This document shows positions 15,977-25,929 of a DNA stretch of 64,000 nucleotides, piece after piece. The notes under the pieces are model-generated. The model saw only the letters and a program-made list of their open reading frames with translations, was not told the origin of the DNA and searched no databases. How positions within the stretch are numbered: position 1 is the stretch's first letter; each line of letters opens with the position of its first letter. Source of the stretch: Spirosoma panaciterrae DSM 21099 (GTDB taxonomy: Bacteria; Bacteroidota; Bacteroidia; Cytophagales; Spirosomataceae); the NCBI RefSeq assembly GCF_000374025.1, contig NZ_KB893185.1, positions 1-64,000 of the forward strand. The letters are read 5' to 3'. Position numbers and translations under genes: made by a program.

Positions 15977-17794
15977 TTAATGACTGTATTCATTGCTGTA
16001 AAGCTGTTCGATCAGATGCGGGCGGTTGGCTAAAATCGCTCGTTGATTCAGCGAACCTTTGTCGGTTATTTCACCGATATCCATCGAAGGCGGATCGAAG
16101 GCAATGATGATTTTTCCGAGCCGATCAGCACTGCCCATAGCCGTTTCATTGAGTTTATTCAGGAGTTGGTCGACGAAATCCGTTACGGCCATGGTTCTGA
16201 ATATCTCATGAGGATGAGCATCCGATGAAAGTTTGGCCAGGTTTCGGCAGGCGTCGGCATTTAGAAAAAGGATGGCGCTGGCATAATCCCGGTCAAGTCC
16301 AGCAATGACGGCATCCTGTACGATGGGTGAACCGGCAGCAATAATTTTCATACGCAGTATCCCCACATTGACCCAGGTACCAGTCGATAGTTTGAAATCT
16401 TCGGCAATTCGCCCGTCGAAAACAAGCCCTTTGCTGGGGTCGGTCTCATCCAGAAATTTTACCGCATCGCCCGTTTTGTAATAGCCTTCGTCGTCAAACG
16501 CTTTTTGAGTGGCCTCGTCATTGCGCCAGTAACCGGGTGTGACATTGGGGGCTTTATAACGCGCTTCCAGTTTATCCTTGTCAGGCACCAGTTTTACGCT
16601 CATGCCCGCAACAGGTACACCCAAAAGTCCCGAAAAACTGCCGCCCCAGTTGGCAAACAGCGCCGAAGGACCTGATTCCGTACAGCCCAGACCTGTAATG
16701 ATCGGAATCCGCTCGCCAATGGTCTCAACGGCCAGTTCTTCCAGCCGATTCCAGATTGGTTGCGCCAGACTGGCTCCCGCATAGAATAGCATGGAAAGTC
16801 GGGCAAAAAAAGTTTTGCGTAGGTCGGGCTCCCGTTCAAAATAGGGAATCAGCATCTCGAAACCCTTAGGCACATTGAAGTAAACCGTTGGTGAAATTTC
16901 CCGCAGGTTCTGGACCGTTGCTTCAATCCCGGTGGGGGTTGGTTTCCCGTCGTCGATATACAGCGCACCGCCGTTGTAGAGCGCCAGACCGACGTTATGA
17001 TTCCCGCCAAAGGTGTGGTTCCAGGGAAGCCAGTCGATGAAAACGGGCGGCTCGGCTGCCATGAACGGAAACGTCTGCGTAATCTGCTGCAAATTGGCGC
17101 ACCACATACCGTGTGTATTGATAACCCCTTTCGGCAACCCCGTTGAGCCGGACGTAAACAGAATTTTAGCAACCGTATCGGCCGTAACGCGCTCGAATGC
17201 CTGCTCAACAGCTTCAGTCGGTTTTGTATCCAGTAGTTCAGAAAAACTGGTTTCGCTGCCGGGCACGGCTGTGATGATCAGCACGTCCGGAAAAAGCGAT
17301 TTCGCTAACGCAATGGCGCGGGCATAGGCCGTCTCGTTCTGTGCAAAAACAACTTTGGGCGTCATCACCTGCAGGCAATGTTTCAGCCGCGCCAGATCGG
17401 TCGATACGAGCGAATAGGGTGGCGAAATGGGGCTATATGGAACGCCAATGTGCAAAGCCGCCAACGCCAGTAAGGCATGTTCGAGACTGTTCTCCGACAG
17501 AATGACGATCGACTCATCGGGATTGATGTTCAGATTTAACAGATATTGAGCAATGGCACTTACCTGTTCCAGCGTGGTCCGATACGATAAACGAATCCAG
17601 TGCCCATCCGCTCCGCGACGAGCCAGAAACGTTGCGTCTGGACGTTGGTTGGCCCAATGAACCAGCTTTTCGCCTGGTTTTGCCGGATAAGCTCCCAAGG
17701 GTTGTTCCAGTTCGAGCCGGATACATCCATCGGCATCAACCTGTTTTCGGGTATTCGTTGGCCCAAACGCGATGGCTTTATAAGGAGAGGGCAT
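15977..17794 (-). CDS. fcs: Feruloyl-CoA synthetase-like acyl-CoA ligase
   Basis: A 605-residue ANL-superfamily ligase. The AMP-binding P-loop ILFTSGSTGLPKGV is at 211-224, followed by DWLPWNHTFGG, GLGCTESGP and a YYKTGD motif. The WNHTFGG block and length resemble feruloyl-CoA synthetases, which activate hydroxycinnamic acids with ATP and CoA in the cytoplasm. It is followed by a MetE-like gene and preceded by a crotonase, so a ferulate or coumarate side-chain shortening step feeding the protocatechuate branch is plausible. Other aromatic or fatty acids remain possible. Confidence 0.82.
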   Translation of the reverse strand: MPSPYKAIAFGPTNTRKQVDADGCIRLELEQPLGAYPAKPGEKLVHWANQRPDATFLARRGADGHWIRLSYRTTLEQVSAIAQYLLNLNINPDESIVILSENSLEHALLALAALHIGVPYSPISPPYSLVSTDLARLKHCLQVMTPKVVFAQNETAYARAIALAKSLFPDVLIITAVPGSETSFSELLDTKPTEAVEQAFERVTADTVAKILFTSGSTGLPKGVINTHGMWCANLQQITQTFPFMAAEPPVFIDWLPWNHTFGGNHNVGLALYNGGALYIDDGKPTPTGIEATVQNLREISPTVYFNVPKGFEMLIPYFEREPDLRKTFFARLSMLFYAGASLAQPIWNRLEELAVETIGERIPIITGLGCTESGPSALFANWGGSFSGLLGVPVAGMSVKLVPDKDKLEARYKAPNVTPGYWRNDEATQKAFDDEGYYKTGDAVKFLDETDPSKGLVFDGRIAEDFKLSTGTWVNVGILRMKIIAAGSPIVQDAVIAGLDRDYASAILFLNADACRNLAKLSSDAHPHEIFRTMAVTDFVDQLLNKLNETAMGSADRLGKIIIAFDPPSMDIGEITDKGSLNQRAILANRPHLIEQLYSNEYSH

Positions 17795-17838
17795 TGGCTT
17801 TAAGGTTTAGGCTTGTTTAGGCATCACGCATTATGTAT

Positions 17839-18642
17839 TTACTGGCCTACTTTTTTGGCGCGTCCTTCCAGAAAATCGGTTAGTCGCTGTTTGGCTTCGG
17901 GCGATGACTGGGCAATGGTCGCCATCAGACTTTCCATCAGCAGCCCTTCCGATGGCGACGAATCGGCAATGCGGGGGAGTACGTGCATAAGGGCGTAGTT
18001 GGTCATGGGCGCGTTCTGCGCAATCTTTTTGGCTAGTTCGATACCTTTCTCCAGCCCTTCGCCAGCCAGGGTCACATACTGGGAAAAACCCATCCAGACC
18101 CCCTCTTCGGCCGAAATCGTTCGTCCGGTGAACATCATATCCGCCATTCGAGCCATACCGATCAGTTTCGGTAATCGGACCGATGCGCCACCACCCACAA
18201 AGATGCCCCGTTGCCCTTCGGGTAAGGCATAAAACGTACTGGCTTCTGCTACCCGAATATGACAGGCCGACGCAATTTCCAATCCACCACCAACACAGGC
18301 TCCTTTCAGCACCGCCACAACCGGAATTTTGCCAAACTGGATTTTATCGAGTGCCCGATGCCACATGCGCGAATGATGTAATCCCTCGATGATGTCCCGT
18401 TCCTGCAATTCGGACAGGTCAAGACCGGCGCTGAAATGATCGCCCTCGCTGTGCAGCACGGCACATTTAACGCCTTCCGGAATATCAGAGAAAGCAGTCT
18501 CTAGAGCCAGGATGAGGGCGTCATTGACCGCATTCCGTTTTTGTGGACGATTCAGTTTGACAAAAAGCAGTTCATCCTCCTGCGTAACTTCCAATAATGT
18601 GGATGCAGCCATTTTAACCTTATTTAGGGTGCTTTGAGTCAT
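17839..18642 (-). CDS. Crotonase / enoyl-CoA hydratase family protein
   Basis: A 267-residue crotonase-fold protein. The first oxyanion loop is HFSAGLDLSEL near residue 69 and the second is GACVGGGLEIASACHIRVA near 114, so CoA-thioester binding is expected. Family members hydrate or cleave enoyl-CoA. Beside a feruloyl-CoA synthetase-like ligase it may carry the hydratase/lyase step that yields an aromatic aldehyde plus acetyl-CoA, but no aldehyde dehydrogenase is visible nearby. The gap to the DUF3237 stop is only 2 nt. An in-frame Met at residue 11 is an alternative start. Confidence 0.85.
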   Translation of the reverse strand: MTQSTLNKVKMAASTLLEVTQEDELLFVKLNRPQKRNAVNDALILALETAFSDIPEGVKCAVLHSEGDHFSAGLDLSELQERDIIEGLHHSRMWHRALDKIQFGKIPVVAVLKGACVGGGLEIASACHIRVAEASTFYALPEGQRGIFVGGGASVRLPKLIGMARMADMMFTGRTISAEEGVWMGFSQYVTLAGEGLEKGIELAKKIAQNAPMTNYALMHVLPRIADSSPSEGLLMESLMATIAQSSPEAKQRLTDFLEGRAKKVGQ

Positions 18643-18644
18643 TT

Positions 18645-19178
18645 CTATTTTACCTGCCAGACGGTAATGAGCACGTTATCTGGATTCCGAACTGCTGTAG
18701 CGATGAAGATGGCGTTGTTCATCCAGTCGTATTTGCCCACTGGCGCTTCAAATTTTGGCACCGTTCGGAAATAGTATTCGCTCGGACTTACCTGTTCGCC
18801 ACGACCAATGCGTGCCGCCACTTCGGGTGTTGCCACGCGCAGACCTGTATTGGTGATGTAGATCGTGACACCGTCGAGGGTTTTGAGCTGATAATGGGCT
18901 TCCAGTTCGGCCACCCCGTCTTTTCGGACAATTTGCCAATCGGCACCACCGGGCAGAATTTCGCCTTTAATACGCGGGCCTTCAAACGTACCGCCGGTAA
19001 TGGGAATGATGCGCCGTAAGCCGTGAGGGGTTTCGCCAACTACATAAGGATTCGCGATTTTCACACTTAGCTCACAGACAAACTCGAGTTGAGGTATATC
19101 GTACCGCTGCGGCTTTTGAGCAAGGGCGCAAGCAATTGATCCAACGAGCGCAAACAGAATAAGAAGTTGGCGTTTCAT
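18645..19178 (-). CDS. DUF3237 domain protein with signal peptide
   Basis: A 177-residue protein with an N-terminal signal sequence (MKRQLLILFALVGSIACALAQ) and one DUF3237 domain (about 28-175), recognised by LEFVCELSVKIANPYVVGETPHGLRRIIPITGGTF-like opening blocks and SEYYFRTVPKFEAP. Family function is not established; members often lie beside aromatic or polyketide genes. It is 6 nt after pcaF and 2 nt before the crotonase gene, so it belongs to the operon. The signal peptide puts it outside the cytoplasm, unlike its enzyme neighbours. Confidence 0.8.
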   Translation of the reverse strand: MKRQLLILFALVGSIACALAQKPQRYDIPQLEFVCELSVKIANPYVVGETPHGLRRIIPITGGTFEGPRIKGEILPGGADWQIVRKDGVAELEAHYQLKTLDGVTIYITNTGLRVATPEVAARIGRGEQVSPSEYYFRTVPKFEAPVGKYDWMNNAIFIATAVRNPDNVLITVWQVK

Positions 19179-19184
19179 ATACGT

Positions 19185-20396
19185 CTAATTAACTCGTTCC
19201 AGAATAACAGCGTACCCCATGCCGACACCCACACACATAGTGGCCAGGGCATAGCGCTTTTGCTGCTTTTGTAATTCAAGCGTGGCTGTTTGAATCAGTC
19301 TCGCGCCCGACATACCCAGTGGATGCCCTAGCGCAATGGCTCCTCCGTTCGGATTAATGCGTGGGTCATCATCGGCCAGACCCAACTGCCGGGTACAAGC
19401 CAGCGATTGGGCGGCAAAGGCTTCATTCAGTTCGATTATATCCATATCGGCCAGGGTCAATCCCGCTTTTTTCAATGCTTTTTGGGTGGCGGGTACGGGA
19501 CCAATACCCATAATACGCGGTTCGACACCCACCACCGCCGAGGCAACGATGCGGGCTTTCGGAACGAACTGATGCCGCTGGATGCCGTCTTCCGAAGCTA
19601 TGAGCAGGGCGGCTGCTCCGTCGTTCAGGCCCGCCGAATTTCCGGCCGTTACGCTGCCGCCTTCTTTTTTGAAAGCTGGTTTCAGGGTAGTCAGCACAGC
19701 CAGCGTGGTGTTGGGCTTAACAAATTCATCGTAGGCAAACAGGAGCGGGGCCCCTTTTTTGGTTGGCAGTTCAACGGGCATAATTTCCTCCGACAAGCGA
19801 CCCGATTGCTGGGAATGCGCAGCCTTTTGCTGCGATTGATAGGCAAATAAATCCTGATCTTCGCGACTGATGTTGTAGAGGTCGCCCAGATTTTCGGCCG
19901 TTACCCCCATCGCATCGGTGCCATACAGCGCCTGCATTTTGGGGTTGATGAATCGCCAGCCAAAGCTGGAATCGAACAGTTGAGCGTCGTTGCCAAACGG
20001 TTTCGACGTTTTCGACATCACCCACGGTCCGCGCGTCATATGCTCCATGCCTCCGGCTATGAACACGTCGCCATCGCCCGCTTTGATGGCCCGATTGGCA
20101 TGAATCACCGCCGACATACCCGACGAACACAGCCGATTAACCGTTTCGCCCGGAACGGTGTACGGTAGCCCCGCCAGCAAGAGTGCCATTCGGGCCACGT
20201 TCCGATTATCTTCCCCGGCTTGATTATGGCAGCCCAGAATGACATCGTCGACCGCATCGGGCGGCAGACTAGGGTTCCGTTTCAAGAGTTCTTTAATGGG
20301 TAATGCCGCCAGATCATCGGCCCGAATGGTCGAGAGGCTACCCCCGAAACTTCCAATCGGGGTGCGGATGGCGTCGATGATATATGAGTCGTTCAT
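19185..20396 (-). CDS. pcaF: 3-oxoadipyl-CoA thiolase
   Basis: The thiolase-family enzyme that splits 3-oxoadipyl-CoA into succinyl-CoA and acetyl-CoA, the last step of the beta-ketoadipate pathway. From the ATG at 20396 it has 403 residues, starting MNDSYIIDAIRTPIGSF. Active residues: C90 in NRLCSSG, His in GGAIALGHPLG and Cys in TMCVGVGMG, with NEAFAAQ. A longer reading to 20486 would add 30 residues that are only translated repeat. It follows pcaIJ, with a hairpin filling the gap. Confidence 0.93.
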   Translation of the reverse strand: MNDSYIIDAIRTPIGSFGGSLSTIRADDLAALPIKELLKRNPSLPPDAVDDVILGCHNQAGEDNRNVARMALLLAGLPYTVPGETVNRLCSSGMSAVIHANRAIKAGDGDVFIAGGMEHMTRGPWVMSKTSKPFGNDAQLFDSSFGWRFINPKMQALYGTDAMGVTAENLGDLYNISREDQDLFAYQSQQKAAHSQQSGRLSEEIMPVELPTKKGAPLLFAYDEFVKPNTTLAVLTTLKPAFKKEGGSVTAGNSAGLNDGAAALLIASEDGIQRHQFVPKARIVASAVVGVEPRIMGIGPVPATQKALKKAGLTLADMDIIELNEAFAAQSLACTRQLGLADDDPRINPNGGAIALGHPLGMSGARLIQTATLELQKQQKRYALATMCVGVGMGYAVILERVN

Positions 20397-20399
20397 AGG

Positions 20400-20489
20400 T
20401 GAAAGAGTGAAAGAGCGCAAGAGTGAAAGAGTGAAAGAGCGAAAACCATCCGGCCGACTCGCTCTTTCACTCTTTCGCTCTTTCACTCA
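20400..20489. repeat. Long hairpin of GAGTGAAAGAGCG words between pcaIJ and pcaF
   Basis: Left arm 20405-20431 pairs with 20462-20488 over 27 bp with one mismatch; further copies of the unit lie inside. The pcaIJ stop codon (20467-20469) and its last codons lie within the right arm, and the pcaF ATG is 3 nt from the other edge. The words are shared with 1347-1380 and 13426-13491. Confidence 0.88.
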
Positions 20490-21822
20490 TTAAAAATTTT
20501 GCACTTGTTTTCGCCTGTACGTCTTCTAAGGTTGCTCCGGGCATAAGTTCTACCAGCGTTAACTGCCCATCAGGGTAAGCAAATACGGCTAAGTCGGTGA
20601 TAACCATGTCGACTACGCCTGTAGCTGTGAGCGGAAGCGTACACTGCGGGACAATCTTGGGTGAGCCGTCGGGGTTGGTATGGGTCATAGTGATGATGAG
20701 TCGTTTAGCTCCTTTCGCCAGATCCATTGCGCCCCCCACACCTAGTAAGGGCTTGCCGGGCACGGCCCAGTTCGCCAGATTAGCCGCTTCGTCAACTTCC
20801 AGGCCGCCCATGATGGCTACGTCGATATGCCCACCCCGGATCATGGCAAACGAGTCGGCACTGTCAAAATAGCTGCTGCCTTTCAGAGCCGTTACGGGAA
20901 TCTTTCCGGCATTGACCGGATAATCCATGGCACCACCGCCATCGGTCGGAACGGGGCCTACGCCCAACATCCCATTTTCGGTGTGGAGCATAATGCCCTG
21001 CTCGTCGGTGATCAGATCGGCAACGAGGGTTGGGATGCCGATGCCCAGATTGACCACATCGCCCTTTTTAAGTTCGGCCAGTGCCCGACGAGCCATGTTC
21101 ATCCGCACCTCATCCACTTTTTTAGACGAGGATACCGATGCCGACATCCCTAAATCGTCGGGTGTAAGTGTTGCCTGCACCAGATAATCGACAAAGCAGC
21201 CGGGCGTATGCACACATTCGGGCGCTATCTGACCGACGGGTACGATCTCTTCCACTTCCGCAATCACCAGATCGGCGGCTGTCGCCATTGCTTTGTTGAA
21301 ATTGTTTTCGGTCATTCGGTATTGTAGATTACCCGCCGTATCGGCCCGCCAGGCCCGGATGAAAGCTACATTGCCTCGAAGGCTTTTAATAAATACGTGT
21401 TCAACGCCATCAATCACCTTCGTTTCCCGACCTTGTGCCAGTGGCGTACCGGCGGATGTAGGCGTGTAAAAGCCTCCAATCCCGGCTCCTCCGGCGCGGA
21501 TAGCTTCGGCTAGTGTGCCTTGGGGGAGTAATTCGTACTCGACCTGACCACTTTGGGCGGCTTTAACGGCATCGGGGTTGGACGTGAAAAAGGAGCCGAT
21601 CAGTTTTTTGAGTTGTCCATTTCGCAAAAGCCGCCCCCCACCAAGGCCCGTTTCGCCTGTGTTGTTGCCAATGAACGTCAGGTTTTTGGCGCCTAACTCA
21701 GCCAGGGCATGCATCAGATGGACCGGATTGCCCGTCATACCAAAGCCGCCCTGTAAGAGGGTATCGCCATCACGTACCAACGCGGCTGCCTGAGTCAGTG
21801 TCAGGATAGGGACTGTTTTCAT
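20467..21822 (-). CDS. pcaIJ: 3-oxoadipate CoA-transferase, fused alpha and beta subunits
   Basis: A 451-residue single chain joining the two usual subunits: PcaI-like (about 1-215, with [13 protein letters not shown] and GNNTG) and PcaJ-like (about 235-445, with the catalytic E282 in [10 protein letters not shown]). It moves CoA from succinyl-CoA to 3-oxoadipate in the cytoplasm. The short C-terminal tail ending MSERAKE and the stop codon come from the neighbouring hairpin repeat. It overlaps pobA by 4 nt (ATGA). A general 3-oxoacid CoA-transferase is the alternative, but context favours oxoadipate. Confidence 0.92.
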   Translation of the reverse strand: MKTVPILTLTQAAALVRDGDTLLQGGFGMTGNPVHLMHALAELGAKNLTFIGNNTGETGLGGGRLLRNGQLKKLIGSFFTSNPDAVKAAQSGQVEYELLPQGTLAEAIRAGGAGIGGFYTPTSAGTPLAQGRETKVIDGVEHVFIKSLRGNVAFIRAWRADTAGNLQYRMTENNFNKAMATAADLVIAEVEEIVPVGQIAPECVHTPGCFVDYLVQATLTPDDLGMSASVSSSKKVDEVRMNMARRALAELKKGDVVNLGIGIPTLVADLITDEQGIMLHTENGMLGVGPVPTDGGGAMDYPVNAGKIPVTALKGSSYFDSADSFAMIRGGHIDVAIMGGLEVDEAANLANWAVPGKPLLGVGGAMDLAKGAKRLIITMTHTNPDGSPKIVPQCTLPLTATGVVDMVITDLAVFAYPDGQLTLVELMPGATLEDVQAKTSAKFLMSERAKE

Positions 21823-23051
21823 CGTTCAGAAAGGGTAGGTTGGTGTAGTGACCCGCGCATGAGTGCACTGGCTTGTTTAGCCGCTAAACCGACATAGTTT
21901 TCGGCGATGAGCGCCGATGCTGTCCGGCTGGTGACTAGCTGATTGAACCGGGATGCCTGCAAATGGGTATCGAACGACGAACGTTCTGGATTATGATGCA
22001 GCAGTTCGGTCATGAAATTGGAAAACTCCTGTACCCGCCACACCCGACGCATACAGCACTCGGTATAGTTGTCTAAATCTGCCGAACTGCCTTCCCGATA
22101 CCAGCTCATGAGCGCGTTGAAAAGTTGCTCGGTATCGGCTACAGCCATATTCAGTCCTTTTGCGCCTGTTGGCGGCACAATATGGGCCGAATCGCCCGCC
22201 AGAAATAACCGCCCGAATTGCATGGGTTCGCTGACGAAGCTGCGCATGGGTGTAATGGTCTTTTCCAGAATCGGCCCTTCGGTCAAGGTCCAGCCCGTGG
22301 TGCCCAGTCGAATTTGTAACTCGGCCCATATTCGTTCATCCGGCCAGTCGTCAAGTGTGTCGGTCACAGCGCATTGCACATACAGCCGGGAGATTTCGGA
22401 CGAACGCATGCTGTGTAGGGCAAATCCACGCTCATGATACGCATAAATAAGTTCTTCGGTTGAGGGTGGAACTTTGGCCAGAATACCCAGCCAGCAATAC
22501 GGATATATTTTGTCGTAAACTGTAGTGAGTGAGGCTGGTATGGTTGATCGAGAGATACCATGAAATCCATCGCAACCTGCCACAAAATCGCAGGTTAGCG
22601 TGTGCTTTTCTCCTTGAGAGGTGTAATGGATGGTTGGTTGATCACTTTCCAGGCCTTCGATAGCTGTTGCCTCAGCCTCAAACAGAACATCGCCACCCGC
22701 ATCGAGTCGGCGTTGAATCAGGTCTTTTACGATTTCGGTCTGGGCATAAATCGTCACGCGGGAGCCGCCCGTTAGCTCCGACAGGCCGATGCGGTGCCGT
22801 TTACCGTTGTAGCTTAAAATGACACCCTCATGTACAAGCCCTTCCCGGTCAAGTCGATCCGCAGCCCCGGCCTGTCGGAGTATATCTACCGTGTTTTGTT
22901 CGAGTAAACCTGCCCGCTGACGGCTTTCAACCCGCGCTCGCGATCGATTTTCCAGCACGACCGACCGAATCCCCTGCCGATGTAACAGCTGGGAAAGAAG
23001 AAGCCCGGCCGGACCCGCTCCGATGATGCCTACCTGCGTATGGTGAATCAT
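21819..23051 (-). CDS. pobA: 4-hydroxybenzoate 3-monooxygenase
   Basis: A flavin-dependent hydroxylase that converts 4-hydroxybenzoate to protocatechuate with NAD(P)H and O2. From the ATG at 23051 it has 410 residues starting [20 protein letters not shown], the Rossmann FAD motif. It also shows AGCDGFHG (the DG motif) and [20 protein letters not shown] (the GD motif). The start overlaps the preceding stop codon as ATGA, and the stop overlaps pcaIJ in the same way, so translation is likely coupled. A longer reading to 23120 is out of place, because it runs into the upstream gene. Confidence 0.93.
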   Translation of the reverse strand: MIHHTQVGIIGAGPAGLLLSQLLHRQGIRSVVLENRSRARVESRQRAGLLEQNTVDILRQAGAADRLDREGLVHEGVILSYNGKRHRIGLSELTGGSRVTIYAQTEIVKDLIQRRLDAGGDVLFEAEATAIEGLESDQPTIHYTSQGEKHTLTCDFVAGCDGFHGISRSTIPASLTTVYDKIYPYCWLGILAKVPPSTEELIYAYHERGFALHSMRSSEISRLYVQCAVTDTLDDWPDERIWAELQIRLGTTGWTLTEGPILEKTITPMRSFVSEPMQFGRLFLAGDSAHIVPPTGAKGLNMAVADTEQLFNALMSWYREGSSADLDNYTECCMRRVWRVQEFSNFMTELLHHNPERSSFDTHLQASRFNQLVTSRTASALIAENYVGLAAKQASALMRGSLHQPTLSER

Positions 23052-24241
23052 GATGATTGACGTTCCTGTAAAATGTCCTGCGCGGCATGGAAAGCGGCAT
23101 TGGCGGCCGGTAGGCCACAATACAGCGCTGAATGCATAATGACTTCCTTCAATTCATCGATGGTGACGCCATTGTTGAAAGCCGCCCGGACGTGCATTTT
23201 GAATTCTGTTTCGCGATTGAGGGCAATGAGCATCCCCAGCGTAATCAAACTACGGGAATGGCGGGTCAAACCGGGCCGGGTCCAGATTTCGCCCCAGGCA
23301 TAGCGCGTGATAAATTCCTGAAAATCGGCGTTGAAGTCAGTGATGCCCGCGTTAGCCCGATCGACATGGGCATCGCCCAGAACAGCCCGTCGAACCGCCA
23401 TACCCTGATCGTATACACGTTGGCTGGATGTTCGTGATTCGGGCAATTCGGTTGGTTCGGCTGGTTGCTGTAAGAAAGCCATCAGGAGTTGTACCACCGC
23501 ATCGGCCTTCTCCACGACCGACATATGAGCCGCCGATAGTTCGCAAAGCTGGGCATTCGGTATTTCCTGTTGCATAAACTGCCCGTCGGAAACGGTCGTC
23601 ACGGGGTCATACGTGCCCGCAATGATGAGCGTAGGGGCGGTAATGTGGTGAATGTCCGCTCGCAAATCCGTATCCCGAAGGACGGCACTACAGGCCACAT
23701 GACCTTCGGCTCTGTTCGCCTTAATCATGGTTAGCAAGCGTGCTGTTACCTCTGGATTCGCCTGCTGAAAGGCATCGGTTAGCCAACGGTTCAATACGGC
23801 ATCAGCAATGGCCGAAATACCCTGTTGACTAACGGTATTGATGCGTTCGTTCCAGCCAGCAGCGGTGCCGATTTTGGCGGCTGTATTGCAAAGAATCAGC
23901 TTGTTGATTCGATCGGGATAATGAACCGCCAGCCATTGACCAATTAAGCCACCCATCGACAAGCCACAAAAGCTGACCTTCGCTATACCCACCGCATCCA
24001 GCAAACCCAGTACATCCTGTCCTAAATCCGCTATACTGATGGGGTTTGCAGAGGCTGGTGTTTGCCCATGCCCGGTGGTGTCGTAGCGTAGAATCCGAAA
24101 ATGAAACCGAAGCGGCTCCACCACATCATCCCACATACGCATATCGGAACCCAGCGAATTGGAAAAAAGCAGTACTGGGGCCTGTTCTGGGCCTTCGAGC
24201 TGATAATGGATCAGGTTTCCGTTTATCTGTAGGTTCGGCAT
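23048..24241 (-). CDS. pcaL: Fused 3-oxoadipate enol-lactonase / 4-carboxymuconolactone decarboxylase
   Basis: A 397-residue bifunctional chain. Residues 1-265 are an alpha/beta hydrolase (PcaD) with nucleophile S95 in GLSMGG, an acid in AGTYDPVT and His in LSAAHMSVVE. Residues about 275-397 are a carboxymuconolactone decarboxylase domain (PcaC) with YDQGMAVRRAVLGDAHVDRA and HSALYCGLPAA. It removes CO2 from 4-carboxymuconolactone and then opens the lactone to 3-oxoadipate. Such PcaL fusions are known in actinobacteria. The start at 24241 is 2 nt from the pcaB stop; the longer reading to 24367 overlaps pcaB and is unlikely. Confidence 0.93.
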   Translation of the reverse strand: MPNLQINGNLIHYQLEGPEQAPVLLFSNSLGSDMRMWDDVVEPLRFHFRILRYDTTGHGQTPASANPISIADLGQDVLGLLDAVGIAKVSFCGLSMGGLIGQWLAVHYPDRINKLILCNTAAKIGTAAGWNERINTVSQQGISAIADAVLNRWLTDAFQQANPEVTARLLTMIKANRAEGHVACSAVLRDTDLRADIHHITAPTLIIAGTYDPVTTVSDGQFMQQEIPNAQLCELSAAHMSVVEKADAVVQLLMAFLQQPAEPTELPESRTSSQRVYDQGMAVRRAVLGDAHVDRANAGITDFNADFQEFITRYAWGEIWTRPGLTRHSRSLITLGMLIALNRETEFKMHVRAAFNNGVTIDELKEVIMHSALYCGLPAANAAFHAAQDILQERQSS

Positions 24242-24243
24242 GG

Positions 24244-25326
24244 TCAGGGTTGAGTAGTCAGATTTTGTTGCATCCGGTCGGTATCGACCTCGAGGGTACG
24301 GATCAGGTCGTTGGAGTGGTGGAGGTTGGCCGCTGTGAGCTTCACCAGTTCCCGGATAACCGACCATTCGCTATGCCAGGCTCCGGCAGCCCGTTCGTGA
24401 GGCTGGTTCATGGCGCTCAACAGGCTGGCTACCAGTCCGGGTGTACGATGCGCAATAGCGACCATAAACGTCGAGGTTACGGGATTCCGTTTGTGCGGCA
24501 TGGACGACGAACCACCCTTGCCTTTGGCAGCCCCTTCCCGAACTTCTCCCACTTCGGTTTGCATCAGTAGGATAATGTCGTTCGCCAGTTTGCCAAGCGA
24601 TCCGTTCAGAATCCCCAGTGTCGACGCCAGATCGGTCAATCGGTCGCGTTGCGTATGCCAGGACGTAGTTGTGAATCCAAGTCCTAAGGTAGCTGCCACC
24701 TGTTCGCAGATTGAGGTGTAGTGCTCTCCGAACGATTGCCCATTTCCGACCGGACCGCCCAACTGCACTACCAGACACTCCTGACTGACGCGGTCCAGAC
24801 GTTCTGCCGACCGGAACAGCCCACTAAGCCAGCCCGTTAGTTTATCGCTAAACGTGATCGGTAGAGCCTGCTGCAAAAGCGTTCGACCCATTATCGGAGT
24901 ATGTTGATGGACTTGTTTAAGCGATGTTAGCAGATTGATGAGTTCGTCCAGATCGGCCCTGATAGTCGTAAGGGCCTGACTTAGCTGACATACTAACGCC
25001 GTATCGATCACATCCTGGCTGGTCGCCCCTCTATGAACGAAGGGAGCCGCTTCTGGATCTTTCTGACGAACACGCTGCCTGAGTTGGTCAACGAATGGGA
25101 TAGCCGGATTGCCAGCCAGTAGGGTTTGAGTTTTAAGCCAGGTTATATCCCAGTCTGTTTCGGCACAGCAACCCTGAATCGTTTCGGCAGCCGATGCGGG
25201 TATGTCACCCACCGATGCCTGTGCCGCAGCCAGGGCCGACTCAAACGCCAGCATGAACCTTAATTCGGCATCGTCCGAAAAAAGGGCTTCCATCAATGGA
25301 GTCGTGAAAATCGCGTCGGCCAGCAC
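24244..25326 (-). CDS. pcaB: 3-carboxy-cis,cis-muconate cycloisomerase
   Basis: A 360-residue member of the fumarase/aspartase superfamily that closes 3-carboxymuconate to 4-carboxymuconolactone. The superfamily signature GSSSMPHKRNP is at about 271-281, with RGATSQDVIDTA as the conserved early block. It ends near residue 360, shorter than the roughly 450-residue Pseudomonas-type enzyme, so the C-terminal domain is missing or reduced. Gene order pcaG-pcaB-pcaL supports the role. It starts 12 nt after the pcaG stop. Confidence 0.9.
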   Translation of the reverse strand: MLADAIFTTPLMEALFSDDAELRFMLAFESALAAAQASVGDIPASAAETIQGCCAETDWDITWLKTQTLLAGNPAIPFVDQLRQRVRQKDPEAAPFVHRGATSQDVIDTALVCQLSQALTTIRADLDELINLLTSLKQVHQHTPIMGRTLLQQALPITFSDKLTGWLSGLFRSAERLDRVSQECLVVQLGGPVGNGQSFGEHYTSICEQVAATLGLGFTTTSWHTQRDRLTDLASTLGILNGSLGKLANDIILLMQTEVGEVREGAAKGKGGSSSMPHKRNPVTSTFMVAIAHRTPGLVASLLSAMNQPHERAAGAWHSEWSVIRELVKLTAANLHHSNDLIRTLEVDTDRMQQNLTTQP

Positions 25327-25338
25327 GGTAGTAAAAAG

Positions 25339-25929
25339 CTATAAGTCAAAAAATACGGTCTCGTCAGAACCCTGTAATCGAATATTGAACTGATAATGCC
25401 CGTCTTTACTTTTCGTAGCGATGAGTGTCGTTCTCCGTTCCGGCTCAACAGAACGAAGCAGCGCGTCCTGCTCGTTAGCCTCTGGCTCATCGGCAAAATA
25501 AAGCCGGGTGTATAGTGTTCGAAGTGAACCGCGCAGAAACAGAATGACGTTGATGTGCGGAGCCGAATCGGGTGCAGTAGCACCCGGTTTGATGGTCGTA
25601 AACGTAAACTGATTTGTGCGGGTTGTGCCAGTGCCTAAGCGCCCAAACCCGATAAAACTGGACTGATCGGTTGGATAGGCAATGGGCTGGGTATTGTATT
25701 GCCCCTGCCCATCGGCTTGCCAGCATTCGATCATCGCGTCGGATACGGGTTGGCCGTTGCCATCAAGAATTTGCCCGGAAACATAAATCAACTCCGCCGA
25801 ATGGACAATTGGGTTTACAAGCTCTCCTTCGACCAGACTGTTGAAGTCATAACCGTATTGGTGGGCCGTCAGGCCGTAGGCGAAAAAAGGGCCTACCGTT
25901 TGTGAGGGGGTTATCGGTAAGGTCGTCAT
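25339..25929 (-). CDS. pcaG: Protocatechuate 3,4-dioxygenase alpha subunit
   Basis: A 196-residue intradiol dioxygenase subunit. It has SQTVGPFFAYGLT at the start and the Ig-like dioxygenase core (DGNGQPVSDAMIECWQADGQGQY, FTTIKPGA, APHINVILFLRGSL). Like other alpha subunits it lacks the full set of iron ligands and pairs with PcaH to cleave protocatechuate to 3-carboxymuconate. It directly abuts pcaH with no gap. Confidence 0.93.
   Translation of the reverse strand: MTTLPITPSQTVGPFFAYGLTAHQYGYDFNSLVEGELVNPIVHSAELIYVSGQILDGNGQPVSDAMIECWQADGQGQYNTQPIAYPTDQSSFIGFGRLGTGTTRTNQFTFTTIKPGATAPDSAPHINVILFLRGSLRTLYTRLYFADEPEANEQDALLRSVEPERRTTLIATKSKDGHYQFNIRLQGSDETVFFDL

Noticed and set aside
20400..20489. 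Tandem GAAAGAGTG units considered as a CRISPR array
   Set aside because: No unique spacers of even length and no cas genes; it is a short-unit repeat hairpin.
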